A DNA stretch of 64,000 nt from Paracoccus benzoatiresistens (GTDB lineage: Bacteria; Pseudomonadota; Alphaproteobacteria; Rhodobacterales; Rhodobacteraceae), in NCBI RefSeq assembly GCF_026913015.1, contig NZ_JAPTYD010000004.1, forward strand, positions 62,001 through 126,000, in the 5' to 3' direction. The translations under genes were made by a program, and so were the position numbers. Within the stretch, counting starts at the first letter, position 1. Every line of letters begins with the position of its first letter. Of the stretch, positions 40,266 through 49,474 are shown piece after piece. The notes under the pieces were generated by a model, which searched no databases, was not told the DNA's origin, and was given only the letters and a program-made list of their open reading frames with translations.

Positions 40266-41428
40266 GGCACCATCCTTGCATCGCGGATTTCGTTGAGCTT
40301 CCGGGCCAGCACGGCCATGCTGGGCCGCCAGCCCCATCGGGACAGCGCGACATCGCGCGTGTCGTAACGGGCGTAATCGCGCAGCAGCATATCCAGGACC
40401 TCGGCGAAATCGGCGCCCTCATGGGCGACGGCGCCGGTCTCGGGCGTGATGAACTGCAGCCCGCAGGACAGCCGGGCATTGGCCAGGACCGGCAGGCCAG
40501 CCAGCTGGTATTCTGTCAGGATCGCGGGCGCGCCGTCATCCACGCCGCAGACCACGCCCACGCGGGCGCGGTTGATCTGGCGGTTCACCTCGTCATGGGA
40601 AACGCCGGGGGGACCGACGATCTCCAGATCAAGCCCCTCGCGCGCGGCTCGGTCGCGGAACTCGTCGGCCTGATGGCCATAGCCCACGACCAGCAGGCCG
40701 CGCGTGCCGGGCCTGCGCGCCATGGCGTCGAACAGGATGTCGTGGCGCTTGTAGGGCTGTGCGCAGGCCACATAGACCACGTCCCGGTCCTTGTCCGCGC
40801 CCGTCGGAAAGAACGTATCGCCCGAGGCGAAGGCGGGGCCGATCGGCAGCACCAGCGTCCGCGCGCCGGGCACGCGCGCCTCGATTTCCCGCGACTGCCA
40901 GTCGGCGCCGGTCAGGAACAGGTCGAACCGCGCGGCCAGGTCGTCGGGGATCCGCAGCGCGGGCGCGTCGATGGAGTTGTAGATCTTAAGCGACGTGGCG
41001 CAGGCATCCAGCAGCGCCGCGTCCACCCCCAGGCCCCAGACACAGAGGATATCCGGCGCGCCCACGGCCCGGATGAAGTCCACCGCATCGGCCGAGGCAT
41101 AGGGCGCGGAACCATCGGCGCGGAAGACCCGCCGGACCAAGGCGGGATTGTCGGGATCGGGCGTGCCGTTCGGGCGCCCGACATCGCGGTCCGCTTCGCC
41201 GTCGCGGCCAGCAAAGCTCCATATCTCGGCATGATCGGCCATGCCGTCTGCAACAGCGGACAAAGGCAAACGTTCCAGGTAGCCACCCACGACGTCGATC
41301 CTGTCAGGCCGACCGCGGCTTGCGGGCGACGTGCTTGCGTTCCAGAAGCCGGGATCAGGCGGAAATTGCGGAACGCTGGGCGGAACCTGCGAGCAGAAAT
41401 CGGAAACCGCAGCGATCCAACCGGGCAT
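40262..41428 (-). CDS. Glycosyltransferase, GT4-like
   Basis: A 388-residue GT-B fold glycosyltransferase. The second half has the donor-binding pattern (YKRHDILFDAMARRPGTRGLLVVG split over two helices, VGVVCGVDDGAPAILTEYQLAGLPVLA). There is no signal peptide or membrane segment. ATG at 41428 is preferred; a TTG at 41461 coincides with a TTGACA element (minus strand 41462-41457) that is better read as a promoter -35. It is the first gene of the five-gene glycan operon. Sugar specificity cannot be read. Confidence 0.75.
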   Translation of the reverse strand: MPGWIAAVSDFCSQVPPSVPQFPPDPGFWNASTSPASRGRPDRIDVVGGYLERLPLSAVADGMADHAEIWSFAGRDGEADRDVGRPNGTPDPDNPALVRRVFRADGSAPYASADAVDFIRAVGAPDILCVWGLGVDAALLDACATSLKIYNSIDAPALRIPDDLAARFDLFLTGADWQSREIEARVPGARTLVLPIGPAFASGDTFFPTGADKDRDVVYVACAQPYKRHDILFDAMARRPGTRGLLVVGYGHQADEFRDRAAREGLDLEIVGPPGVSHDEVNRQINRARVGVVCGVDDGAPAILTEYQLAGLPVLANARLSCGLQFITPETGAVAHEGADFAEVLDMLLRDYARYDTRDVALSRWGWRPSMAVLARKLNEIRDARMVP

Positions 41429-41760
41429 ATGGGGACATCCAACACAAAGGGCAGGTGTCAACCATCAGCACCGCAGAGGGTTGCATTGATATTTATCAGT
41501 GCCTGGCCGCCCCCCTTTTGCCAGCGATGCCAGATCGGGGTGGTCCCTGGCAGCGTCCCGCAAGGTCTGGCCCTCGGCCGCAGCCTGCCAAGCGCGGCGG
41601 ATCGCCTGGACCCCCCCAAAAAAGGCCCGTTCGGGTGTCCGTGGATGCCGCCGCCACGCCCAGCAGGCGCCAGATCTTCTGGTTAGGCGCGGTGGCGGCG
41701 GTGCAGGCGCATCTGGACAGATCCACCCCGCTTTACCGCCACCATCCAAGCTAAAGGGGC
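41429..41760. other. Intergenic stretch between the ABC permease and the glycan operon
   Basis: I see no convincing gene in these 332 bases. A minus-strand frame of 76 codons (41726-41496) and its longer neighbouring frame have no ribosome site. Minus-strand sequence after the permease stop can form an imperfect CCCCTTTA/TAAAGCGGGG hairpin, a possible weak terminator. The promoter of the glycan operon should lie near 41440-41462. Confidence 0.5.
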
Positions 41761-42594
41761 TCACGCCGCGCGGGACTTGCGTTCCAGGGTGCCGCGGGTC
41801 AGCCGGTCGACCAGGATTGCCACCGCGACGATGGCGAGGCCCGCGCGCAGGCCAAGGCCCATCTCCATCCGCGTCAGGCCGCGCGTCACCTCGGCCCCGA
41901 GGCCGCCCGCGCCCACCAGGCCCGCCAGCACGACCATGGCCAGCGACAGCAGGATGCACTGGTTCAGGCCGACCAGCAGCGTGGGCAGGGCCGCCGGAAG
42001 CTCGATCTTCCACAGGATCGTGCGGGGCTTGGCGCCGATGGCCTGGCCCAGTTCCTTCAGGTCGTTCGGCACGCCCCGAAACGCCAGCGTCGTCAAGCGC
42101 AGCATCGGCGGAATGCCGTAGACGATGGTGGCGATGATCGCGGGCACGCGGCCCAGGCTGAAGATCATCACCGCCGGGATCAGATAGACCCAGGGCGGCA
42201 CGGTCTGCATCACGTCCAGGACGGGGCGCAGCGCCGCCTCGACGCGGGCGCGGCGGGCGGCCAGGATCCCCAGCGGAAAGGCGACAGCGACGGCAATGGC
42301 GACGGCCACGACCACCAGGGCGATGGTCTGCATCGATGCCTCCCACAGGCCGGCCAGCCAGCAGAAGCCCAGGCAGAAACCCGCAAGGATCGCCACCCGC
42401 AGGCCCGCCGCGAAGAAGCCCGCGACCACGACAATGGCGATGACCGCAAAGGCGGGCAGGACCAGAAGGGCGGATTCGATGCTGCCCAGGACGGTTTCGA
42501 TGATGCGGGTGATGATGGCGAAGAAGCCGTGAAAATTGGCATTCAGCCAATCGACAACGGGGGCCAGGACGGCGCCGGGATTGAAGTCCATCAC
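41761..42594 (-). CDS. ABC transporter permease, glycine betaine/proline type (ProW-like), second
   Basis: A 277-residue inner-membrane permease with about six segments and the EAA-loop pattern of the ProW/OpuAB family (NDLKELGQAIGAKPRTILWKIELPAALP, near residue 165, and MQTVPPWVYLIPAVMIF near 120). It overlaps the first permease gene by ATGA, so the pair probably forms a heterodimeric channel. It is the last gene of the importer unit. Substrate is inferred as a betaine or related compound. Confidence 0.87.
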   Translation of the reverse strand: MMDFNPGAVLAPVVDWLNANFHGFFAIITRIIETVLGSIESALLVLPAFAVIAIVVVAGFFAAGLRVAILAGFCLGFCWLAGLWEASMQTIALVVVAVAIAVAVAFPLGILAARRARVEAALRPVLDVMQTVPPWVYLIPAVMIFSLGRVPAIIATIVYGIPPMLRLTTLAFRGVPNDLKELGQAIGAKPRTILWKIELPAALPTLLVGLNQCILLSLAMVVLAGLVGAGGLGAEVTRGLTRMEMGLGLRAGLAIVAVAILVDRLTRGTLERKSRAA

Positions 42595-43418
42595 GATTTC
42601 CTCGCTGCGGCTTGGGTCATGCGGTCCAGAAGCATGGTCAGCACCACGATGGCGATCGAGGCGTTGATCGAGGTCGCGATGTCCAGGGTGCGGATCGCGC
42701 CATAGATCGTCTCGCCCAGGCCACCCGAGCCTACGATGCCGGCGATGACCACCATGCCGAAGGCCATTATCAGGCTCTGGTTGATGCCCGCCATGATGGA
42801 GGAGATCGCAAAGGGCAGCCGGATCTTGAGGAACATCTGCGCCCCGCTGGCGCCAACCGCCTGACCCAGCTCCAGGAACTCGGCCGGGGTCTGGCGGATG
42901 CCGAGCGCCGTCAGGCGGACCGCCGGCGGCACCGCGACGATGACGGTCGCGACCAGCGCCGTCGCGGGACCATAGCCCATCAACGCGATGGCGGGCAGCA
43001 GATAGATATAGGGCGGCAGCGTCTGGACCAGGTCCAGCGCCGGGGTCAGGGTGCGGTCAAGACGCGGCATCAGCCCCGCCATCACCCCCAGCGGAATGCC
43101 GATCAGCAGCGCGATGACACTGGCCGCGACGACCAGCGCCAGCGTCTGCATCGTTTCCGGCCACAGGCCCATGGCGGCGCAGGCGGCCAGCGCAATCGCG
43201 CCGCCGGTGCCGAAGCCCCAGCCAAGGACGCGCCAGCCGACCAGCCCGCCGACAAGGGCGATCACCCAGAAGGGTGGGAGCATCAGCAGCCACAGGACGG
43301 CGTCATACAGCCCCTCCAGCACCATGCGGATGCCATCGAAGATGAAGGCGGCGTGGTCGGACAGCCAGAACAGCGCGTCATCGACCACGGTGTCGAAGGT
43401 GGTGACAAAGCTTTCCAT
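42591..43418 (-). CDS. ABC transporter permease, glycine betaine/proline type (ProW-like), first
   Basis: A 275-residue paralogue of the next permease, with the same layout (VQTLPPYIYLLPAIALMGYG near residue 130, and EFLELGQAVGASGAQMFLKI). The two permeases are distinct in sequence, unlike the single ProW of E. coli. It is 9 bases after the ATPase gene. It forms part of the transmembrane channel for a betaine-like solute. Confidence 0.87.
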   Translation of the reverse strand: MESFVTTFDTVVDDALFWLSDHAAFIFDGIRMVLEGLYDAVLWLLMLPPFWVIALVGGLVGWRVLGWGFGTGGAIALAACAAMGLWPETMQTLALVVAASVIALLIGIPLGVMAGLMPRLDRTLTPALDLVQTLPPYIYLLPAIALMGYGPATALVATVIVAVPPAVRLTALGIRQTPAEFLELGQAVGASGAQMFLKIRLPFAISSIMAGINQSLIMAFGMVVIAGIVGSGGLGETIYGAIRTLDIATSINASIAIVVLTMLLDRMTQAAARKS

Positions 43419-43427
43419 GCCGCCCCC

Positions 43428-44501
43428 CTATGCCGCCGCGCGGTTGTCAGATTCGCCCCGCACGCCCAGCAGCAGGCTGCGGGTCGTCACCACCCCCACG
43501 GTGGTCCCGCCATGCCCGATCGCGATGGCATCGCTGCCCGTTCCGGTGATCTTGCCGATCAGCGCATCAATATCGGCCTCGGGCGAGCAGCGCGGCAGGC
43601 TGTCCGGCGACAGCCCGGGGGACTGCCGGCACCATTGGTCGAGCGGCATCATCACCGAATGCGCCTTGACCAGATGCAGGCGAGAGATGCCGGCGACGAA
43701 ATCGGCGACATACTGGTCGGCCGGGTTCATCACGATCTCCTCGGCGGTGCCTTCCTGGATGATCACGCCGTCCTTCATGATGGCGATGCGGTCGCCGATG
43801 CGGATCGCCTCGTCCAGGTCATGGGTGATGAAGACGGCGGACTTGCCCAAATCCTTGGTCAGCTGGCGGAACTCGTCCTGCAGTTGGCGGCGGATCAGCG
43901 GGTCCAGGGCACTGAAGGGCTCGTCCATCAGGATGATCTCGGGGTCGGCGGTCAGGGCGCGCGCCAGGCCCACGCGTTGCTGCATCCCGCCCGAAAGCTC
44001 GCGCGGATAGCGCAGCTTCCAGTCCGACAGGCCGACCTTGGCCAGGGCGGTCTCGGCGGCGCGGTTGCGTTCGTCGCGCGGGATGCCCTGCACTTCCAGC
44101 CCGAAAGCCGCGTTTTCCAGCACGGTGCGCTGCGGCAGCAGGGCCACGGACTGGAACACCATGCCGATGTGGCGGGCGCGGGTTTCGCGAAGTGCGGCAG
44201 CGTCCAGGGTGGACAGGTCGCGGCCCTTGACCCTGACGGTGCCAAGGCTGGGTTCGATCAGGCGGTTGAGCAGCCGGATCAGGGTGGACTTGCCGGACCC
44301 CGACAAGCCCATGATGCAGAATATCTCGCCCCGCCGCACCTGAAGCGTCGCATCAGCTACGCCCACAACGCAGTTATATTCCTTCAAGATTTCCCGCTTG
44401 GTCAGGCCGCGTTCGGTGATAGACCGGATCGCCTCTTTGCTGCGTTCGCCAAAGACCTTCCAGACTGACTGGCAGTCGATCAGAACCTCGTTGCTTTCCA
44501 T
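43428..44501 (-). CDS. ABC transporter ATP-binding protein, glycine betaine/proline type (ProV-like)
   Basis: A 357-residue ATPase. Walker A GLSGSGKSTL, signature LSGGMQQRVG and Walker B IILMDEPFSALD are all present. The N-terminal extension (VWKVFGERSKEAIRSITERGL) is typical of ProV/OpuAA. After residue 275 a short CBS-like region remains (DIDALIGKITGTGSDAIAIG), which can sense ionic strength in relatives. ATG at 44501 (MESNEVLID) is chosen; an upstream frame overlaps the binding-protein gene. It powers the two permeases. Confidence 0.92.
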   Translation of the reverse strand: MESNEVLIDCQSVWKVFGERSKEAIRSITERGLTKREILKEYNCVVGVADATLQVRRGEIFCIMGLSGSGKSTLIRLLNRLIEPSLGTVRVKGRDLSTLDAAALRETRARHIGMVFQSVALLPQRTVLENAAFGLEVQGIPRDERNRAAETALAKVGLSDWKLRYPRELSGGMQQRVGLARALTADPEIILMDEPFSALDPLIRRQLQDEFRQLTKDLGKSAVFITHDLDEAIRIGDRIAIMKDGVIIQEGTAEEIVMNPADQYVADFVAGISRLHLVKAHSVMMPLDQWCRQSPGLSPDSLPRCSPEADIDALIGKITGTGSDAIAIGHGGTTVGVVTTRSLLLGVRGESDNRAAA

Positions 44502-44562
44502 ATCCACCCTGTTGTTCTTGTTGACAAGGAAACAGGCGGCCGCCTGGACCGCCCGGATGGTG

Positions 44563-45417
44563 TCAGTAGGACTTGATGATGCTCCAGCGCTCGACCAGGT
44601 CGGCATGGGCCGTGGTCCAGTCAGCGACGGCCTCGTCCATGGTCTTGCCGTCGTTCACGGCCGCATTGATCGCGGTGATGTCGGCCAGGGGAACATAAAC
44701 GCCTGCGATGACCTCGCGCGCCTCGGGGTTCTCGGCCGAGAAGCCGTCCCGCCCGATCCAATAATAGCCCTGGGCCGGGGCGAAGATCCCCTTGGGGTCG
44801 GCCAGGAACTTGGTGTCGTATTTCTGGACCATCCAGGACGGTTCCCAGACGATCACGGCGGCCCATTCCTGCCGGTCGGTGGCCGCCTTCAGCGCGGCGG
44901 TCATGGCGGCGGTGCTGCCTTCGACCAGTTGCAGATCCAGGTCGTATTCGGACACCACATCGGCCGCTTCGCGCATCACGCCGGCGCCCGGCTCGATCCC
45001 GATGATCTTGCCGCCGAACTTGTCGGCGTTCTCGTTCAGCTGCTCGATGGAATCGACGGGCACGTATTTCGGCACCGCGATGCCCTGGTACAGCCCGTGC
45101 GACACCGGCGAAATCTTCTCGAGCCGGTTCTTGTTGCGCTGCCAGTAATCGTTCGCGGCATAGTCGATCTGCGAGACCATGATCTCCACGTCGCCCTTGG
45201 CCAGGGCGGCATAGGCGATGCCCCATTCGGAAAACTCGGTCACCTCGACAGTATAGCCCTTGTCCTCCAGCGCCTTCCTGGTGATGCCGGTGATCGGGGT
45301 CAGGTCTTCCCAGGCCATGGTGCCCATCTGGATGACCTTGTCGTCCTGCGCCAGGGCCGGGGCGGCAAGGCCCCAGGCGACGGCGCCCGCCAGGACCGCA
45401 TTGAAGAACGTGCGCAT
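44563..45417 (-). CDS. Periplasmic substrate-binding protein, glycine betaine/choline type
   Basis: A 284-residue protein with a Sec signal peptide of about 22 residues (AVLAGAVAWGLAAPALA) and an OpuAC/ProX-like fold. Aromatic residues that could form a cation-binding box are present (GTMAWEDLTP, WEPSWMVQKYD, GYYWIGRDGF). It should capture a quaternary amine for the ABC importer. It heads the importer unit. A conserved motif shared with the dapA-like operon lies 180 bases upstream. Confidence 0.87.
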   Translation of the reverse strand: MRTFFNAVLAGAVAWGLAAPALAQDDKVIQMGTMAWEDLTPITGITRKALEDKGYTVEVTEFSEWGIAYAALAKGDVEIMVSQIDYAANDYWQRNKNRLEKISPVSHGLYQGIAVPKYVPVDSIEQLNENADKFGGKIIGIEPGAGVMREAADVVSEYDLDLQLVEGSTAAMTAALKAATDRQEWAAVIVWEPSWMVQKYDTKFLADPKGIFAPAQGYYWIGRDGFSAENPEAREVIAGVYVPLADITAINAAVNDGKTMDEAVADWTTAHADLVERWSIIKSY

Positions 45418-45462
45418 GGTATCCTCTCTGTTTATCCAATCGTCAGGCCGTGACGATCCGGC

Positions 45463-45481
45463 GCCGCGCGAGGCGCGCGGC
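45463..45481. terminator. GC-rich hairpin between the LysR and binding-protein genes
   Basis: A 7-bp perfect stem (GCCGCGC with GCGCGGC) and 5-base loop in the leader of the binding-protein gene. It could slow read-through from the LysR gene or structure the leader. No T-run is seen. Confidence 0.4.
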
Positions 45482-45596
45482 AAGCGGGGTTCCGGCCCGG
45501 TTGCTGGTTGTGATGATCGGGTCGGCCTTTGCCGGCCCGTCCGGAGCATCCCCCTCTCCGGCTGCCAGCGGTTATCCCCCAACAGTTGCCGCTGCG

Positions 45597-45636
45597 GCAA
45601 ACGAGAATATCCTGCGGCGGTGCATTAGAAATTCTA
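45597..45636 (-). promoter_or_regulatory. Shared promoter motif, copy A (importer unit)
   Basis: Plus-strand GCAAA (45597-45601), GAGAATAT (45603-45610), CTG (45612-45614), TGCATTAGAAA (45621-45631) and CTA (45634-45636) recur with identical spacing at 50455-50494. It lies after the LysR gene and before the binding-protein gene. A common activator, probably the adjacent LysR, is inferred. Confidence 0.65.
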
Positions 45637-45653
45637 GCGCAAGGACGCGCAGA

Positions 45654-46595
45654 TCAGCCCTGCTGCTTCAGCGACGCCAGCAGGTGATCCACGAACCCCG
45701 CAACAGCGGGACGTTTCAGGGATTTCTGCCGGACATTCAGGAAGTTGCCGCGCCCGATGGTCAATTGGCCGGGATGGGCCAGCACCAGCCTGCCGTCCCG
45801 GATCGGGGCGCGGACCATGTGCTGCCAGCCCAGCATCACGCCTTCTCCGGCAAGGGTCGCGGCCATCAGAAGGTTGACCTTGTTCGTGGACAGGCTCGAC
45901 GGCCGCCCGGCCCAGGCCGCACCCTGCGCCTGGAACCATTCCTTCCAGCCAAGGGGCTGCCAGCCGATGGCGTCGGCGGACCAGTGGCGGTCGTGCAGGT
46001 GCAACAGGTTCACGCGGTTCAGGCCGCCGGGGTCGTCAAAGGGCCCATGTGCCGCCAGGAAATCCGGGGTGCAGACAGGCTGGGCGACCTCGGGGAACAG
46101 GAAGTGCAGTTCCTCGCCCACCTCGCAGCGTTCGTTGCCGCAGAGGATCGACAGGTCCACCTCGGAATAGTTGCGCAGGGTGTCGTCGGCGTCCGACGCC
46201 AGCACGACGAAGCCGATCTCGGGGTGTGTGTCGCGGAAGCTGTCGATCAGCGGCTTCAGCCAGAAGCTGGCCATTCCGTCGGTGGCCGAGATGGTGATCG
46301 TCTCCGGCCCCTCGTCCCCCGCGATGACCGACACGGCGGCGCTGATCGTGTCCAGCCCGTCGGTGACCGCGGCGTAAAGGCTGATGCCTTCCGGCGTCAG
46401 TTCCAGCGCATTGTGCTTGCGCAGGAACAGGTCCACCCCAAGCGCGCGTTCCAGCAGGCGGACCTGCTGGCTGATCGCGCCCTGCGTCACGTTCAGCTCG
46501 CGCGCCGCAAGCGTGAAGCTGAGGTGCTTGGCCGCCACCTCGAACGTCGCGAAAGACCCGAGCGAGGGCAGATAGCGGCGCTTGATGGGCGGCAT
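45654..46595 (-). CDS. LysR-family regulator, GcvA-like
   Basis: A 313-residue LysR regulator. The N-terminal helix-turn-helix (LGSFATFEVAAKHLSFTLAA, LNVTQGAISQQVRLLE) is of the GcvA subtype. The effector domain covers residues 95-300. It lies between the FAD oxidoreductase gene and the importer, in the same direction. It is the likely regulator of both through the shared motif. The ATG at 46595 gives the standard LysR start; the upstream in-frame extension overlaps the preceding gene and is rejected. Confidence 0.9.
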   Translation of the reverse strand: MPPIKRRYLPSLGSFATFEVAAKHLSFTLAARELNVTQGAISQQVRLLERALGVDLFLRKHNALELTPEGISLYAAVTDGLDTISAAVSVIAGDEGPETITISATDGMASFWLKPLIDSFRDTHPEIGFVVLASDADDTLRNYSEVDLSILCGNERCEVGEELHFLFPEVAQPVCTPDFLAAHGPFDDPGGLNRVNLLHLHDRHWSADAIGWQPLGWKEWFQAQGAAWAGRPSSLSTNKVNLLMAATLAGEGVMLGWQHMVRAPIRDGRLVLAHPGQLTIGRGNFLNVRQKSLKRPAVAGFVDHLLASLKQQG

Positions 46596-46624
46596 GGCGG
46601 CGGGACCCCCTTGTTGACGGGGGA

Positions 46625-47968
46625 TCATTCTAGCCGCGCTTGCCATTCTTTCCAGCGCATATAGGCATTGGCGCCGATGGTGTCGAAGGGATGGGGCGGC
46701 AGGCGCACTGGTTCCGCCTCGGCGGTGAAGAAGGCGGTGATGTCGCTTTGCCGGCCCATGGCCAGTTCCGCCGCGCCGATGCCGGTCAGCGTGCCCCGCG
46801 CGGTGCCAAGCCCGTTCTGGACGCAGGCCGCGAAAAGCCCCAGCTCCAACTCCCGCATGACCGACACGTTGTTCCGCGCCAGGCACAGGTGGCCGGACCA
46901 GGAATATTCGAAGCGGATGCCCTTCAGCATCGGGAAGCGGTCGTCGAACTTCCTGCGCATCGCCCGCACGGTGCGGGCCAGGTCGCCCGCGCTGGTCTGC
47001 ATGCTGGGCCGGTAATAGCCGCCCTGCCGGATCACGATGCGGTTGCCGCCCTGCGCCGGGCCGATGCGGCGCACGGTGGTGCCCATCGGATCGGCAGGCG
47101 TCGCGCCCCAGAATTCACGGCCGCCAAGCGCGCGGATGGCGTCAGGGTGCAGTTCCTCGGTCATGCAGGCGTTCAGCATGACATGCATCAGCCGCCCGCG
47201 CTTGAAGCCGAAGCTTTCCAGGTGGCCGTTGTTCGCCATGATGACCCTGGGCGCGCGGATTTCGCCCCGCTCGGTCGCCAGGCTCCAGCCGTTGGCGCTT
47301 TCGATGCGCGTGACGGGTGAGTTCTCGTAGATCCGCACGCCCTCGCGCTCCAGCCCTGCGGCAAGGCCCTGCACATAGCCCGCCGGTTGCAGCATCGCCG
47401 TCCCGGGGGTGTAGAGACCCCCCTGGTAATAGCCGGACCCGGTGATCTCGCGCATGGCCTGCGCGTCCAGCATCTCGTGCGGCTCCTTCAACTCGCGAAG
47501 GTGCGCCGCATAGTGGATGTTGCCCTCGATGCCGGGTCTGGATGCGGCGGCGTTGATCTTGCCGGTCCGCTGGAAATAGCCTTCGGGAATGCCATAGTCC
47601 TGCACGGCCTGGCCCGCGAAGTCGATCGCCTTCCGGTTCAGCCGTGTCAGCTGCCGGTCGTGGCTGTCGCCCGCCCCCGCATAATCGCCCGAGGTCAGCT
47701 CGTGCGGCAGGTCGATCATGAAGCCCGAATTGCGCCCGGTGCCGCCTTCGGAAATCCGCGCGGCATCCAGGATGGCGATGTCCAGGCCGGGATCGATCTG
47801 CTTGATCCTTCGGGCGGCGGACAGACCCGCGAAGCCGCCGCCGATGATGGCGATGTCGCAGCCCGCCTGCCCTTCCAGCCGCGCGCGGGGCGCGACGGGG
47901 GGCAGGATCACGCTCCACCCGGCGGGGCCGTTGAAGACGGGCGTGCGGCTGGCGTCGTGCCGGGCCAT
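46625..47968 (-). CDS. FAD-dependent amino acid/amine oxidoreductase (DAO family)
   Basis: A 447-residue DAO-family flavoenzyme with the FAD site CDIAIIGGGFAGLSAARRI near residue 38 and GTGRNSGFMI near 76. Relatives oxidise D-amino acids, sarcosine, proline derivatives or gamma-glutamylputrescine. It is cytoplasmic, without a signal. The ATG overlaps the aldehyde dehydrogenase stop (TGATG). In this operon it could make an imine that the DapA-like enzyme deaminates, as in D-hydroxyproline breakdown. PuuB-like amine oxidation is the alternative. Confidence 0.82.
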   Translation of the reverse strand: MARHDASRTPVFNGPAGWSVILPPVAPRARLEGQAGCDIAIIGGGFAGLSAARRIKQIDPGLDIAILDAARISEGGTGRNSGFMIDLPHELTSGDYAGAGDSHDRQLTRLNRKAIDFAGQAVQDYGIPEGYFQRTGKINAAASRPGIEGNIHYAAHLRELKEPHEMLDAQAMREITGSGYYQGGLYTPGTAMLQPAGYVQGLAAGLEREGVRIYENSPVTRIESANGWSLATERGEIRAPRVIMANNGHLESFGFKRGRLMHVMLNACMTEELHPDAIRALGGREFWGATPADPMGTTVRRIGPAQGGNRIVIRQGGYYRPSMQTSAGDLARTVRAMRRKFDDRFPMLKGIRFEYSWSGHLCLARNNVSVMRELELGLFAACVQNGLGTARGTLTGIGAAELAMGRQSDITAFFTAEAEPVRLPPHPFDTIGANAYMRWKEWQARLE

Positions 47969-49473
47969 CAGTCTAGGCCTGTGTCCGAGTGGTCGGTCAG
48001 GTCCAGCCAGATCGTCTTCAGCTGGGTGTACTGGTCATGGGCATGGACCCCGTTGTCCCGCCCGCCGAAGCCCGACTGCTTGTAGCCGCCGAAGGGGGTG
48101 GTGATGTCGCCCTCTCCGAAGCTGTTGACCGTGACCGTGCCGGCCCGCAGCATCCGCGCCCCGCGCAGCGCCCGCTTGCCGTTGGCGGTGAAGATGGATG
48201 CCGCTAGCCCGTATTCGGTGTCGTTGGCGACCGTGATGGCCTCCTCGAAGCTGTTGACCTGCACCACGGTCAGGATCGGGCCGAAGATTTCCTCGACCGC
48301 CAGCTTGGAATCGCGCGCAGTTTGGACAATGGTCGGCTCGATGAAGCCGTTGGCGGGCGACTTGCCGCCCAGCAGGATCTTCTCGGACTGCGCGGCTTCC
48401 AGATAGGCGCTGACCTTGCCGAAATGCGCGGGGCTGACCAATGCGCCGACACGCACCTGCGGATCCAATGGATCGCCCACGATCCACTCGCGGGCATGGG
48501 CATTGATCCGCTCCATCAGCCTGTCCTGGATGTCGCGGTGCACGATCAGGCGCGACCCGGCGGAACAGTTCTGCCCCATGTTCCAGAAGGCGCCGTTGAC
48601 CACATGGGCCGCGACGGCATCCAGATCCTCGGCATCGTCCAGCACGATGCAAGGGTTCTTGCCGCCCAGTTCCAGCACGACCTCCTTGAGGTTGCTTTCC
48701 GCCGAATAATGCAGGAAGCGGCGGCCCGTCACCGTCGATCCGGTGAAGCTGACCATGTCCACGTCGGGGTGGCGGCCCAGCGGCTCGCCCACATCCGCAC
48801 CCGAGCCGGTGACGACATTCAGGACGCCGCGCGGCAGCCCGGCCTCGACCGCCAGTTCCGCCACGCGCAGCGCGGTCAAGGATGTCTCGGCCGCAGGCTT
48901 GACCACGACCGAGCAACCGGCGGCAAGCGCAGGCCCGATCTTCCAGGCCAGCATCAGCAGCGGAAAGTTCCAAGGCAGCACCAGGCCCACGACGCCCACA
49001 GGCTCGCGCACAATCATGGCTATGTGGTTGTCCGATGCCGGGGCCACCTGGTCATAGATCTTGTCGATCAGTTCGGCGTGCCACCTGATGACATGGATCG
49101 TTTCCGGCACGTCCACCGTTTCGCAGTCATAGATGGTCTTGCCCGCGTCCAGGCTTTCCATCACCGCCAGTTCGCGGGAATTGCGTTCTATCAGCTTGGC
49201 CAGCCTGATCAGCACTTCCTTACGCTGGGCCGGGTGAATACGCGACCAGCGGCCATCCTCGAAGGCCTCGCGCGCCTTCTCGACGGCCAGATCCACGTCG
49301 GCGGATCCGCAGGCGGCCACTTCGGCCAGAACTTGTCCCGTGGCCGGGTTCGTGGTGGTGAAGGTCTTGCCGCCGATTGCGGGGCGGAAGCCGCCGTCGA
49401 TGAAGGCGTTCTGCGGCAGCACCAGCGATGCGGCGATGGACTTGTATTCCCCGGTGGTCAACAGATCGCTCAT
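47968..49473 (-). CDS. NAD(P)-dependent aldehyde dehydrogenase
   Basis: A 501-residue aldehyde dehydrogenase. The catalytic cysteine is in NMGQNCSAGSRL (near residue 306), the base glutamate in LELGGKNP (near 270) and the NAD-binding site in FTGSTVTGRRF (near 247). The closest look is PuuC/KauB-type enzymes that oxidise amino-aldehydes; alpha-ketoglutarate semialdehyde dehydrogenases are similar. It is coupled to the FAD enzyme and starts one base after the DapA-like gene ends. Confidence 0.9.
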   Translation of the reverse strand: MSDLLTTGEYKSIAASLVLPQNAFIDGGFRPAIGGKTFTTTNPATGQVLAEVAACGSADVDLAVEKAREAFEDGRWSRIHPAQRKEVLIRLAKLIERNSRELAVMESLDAGKTIYDCETVDVPETIHVIRWHAELIDKIYDQVAPASDNHIAMIVREPVGVVGLVLPWNFPLLMLAWKIGPALAAGCSVVVKPAAETSLTALRVAELAVEAGLPRGVLNVVTGSGADVGEPLGRHPDVDMVSFTGSTVTGRRFLHYSAESNLKEVVLELGGKNPCIVLDDAEDLDAVAAHVVNGAFWNMGQNCSAGSRLIVHRDIQDRLMERINAHAREWIVGDPLDPQVRVGALVSPAHFGKVSAYLEAAQSEKILLGGKSPANGFIEPTIVQTARDSKLAVEEIFGPILTVVQVNSFEEAITVANDTEYGLAASIFTANGKRALRGARMLRAGTVTVNSFGEGDITTPFGGYKQSGFGGRDNGVHAHDQYTQLKTIWLDLTDHSDTGLD

Positions 49474-49474
49474 C

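Noticed and set aside
41496..41726. 76-codon minus-strand frame between the permease and the glycan operon
   Set aside because: No ribosome site, no domain, and composition like that of shadow frames.
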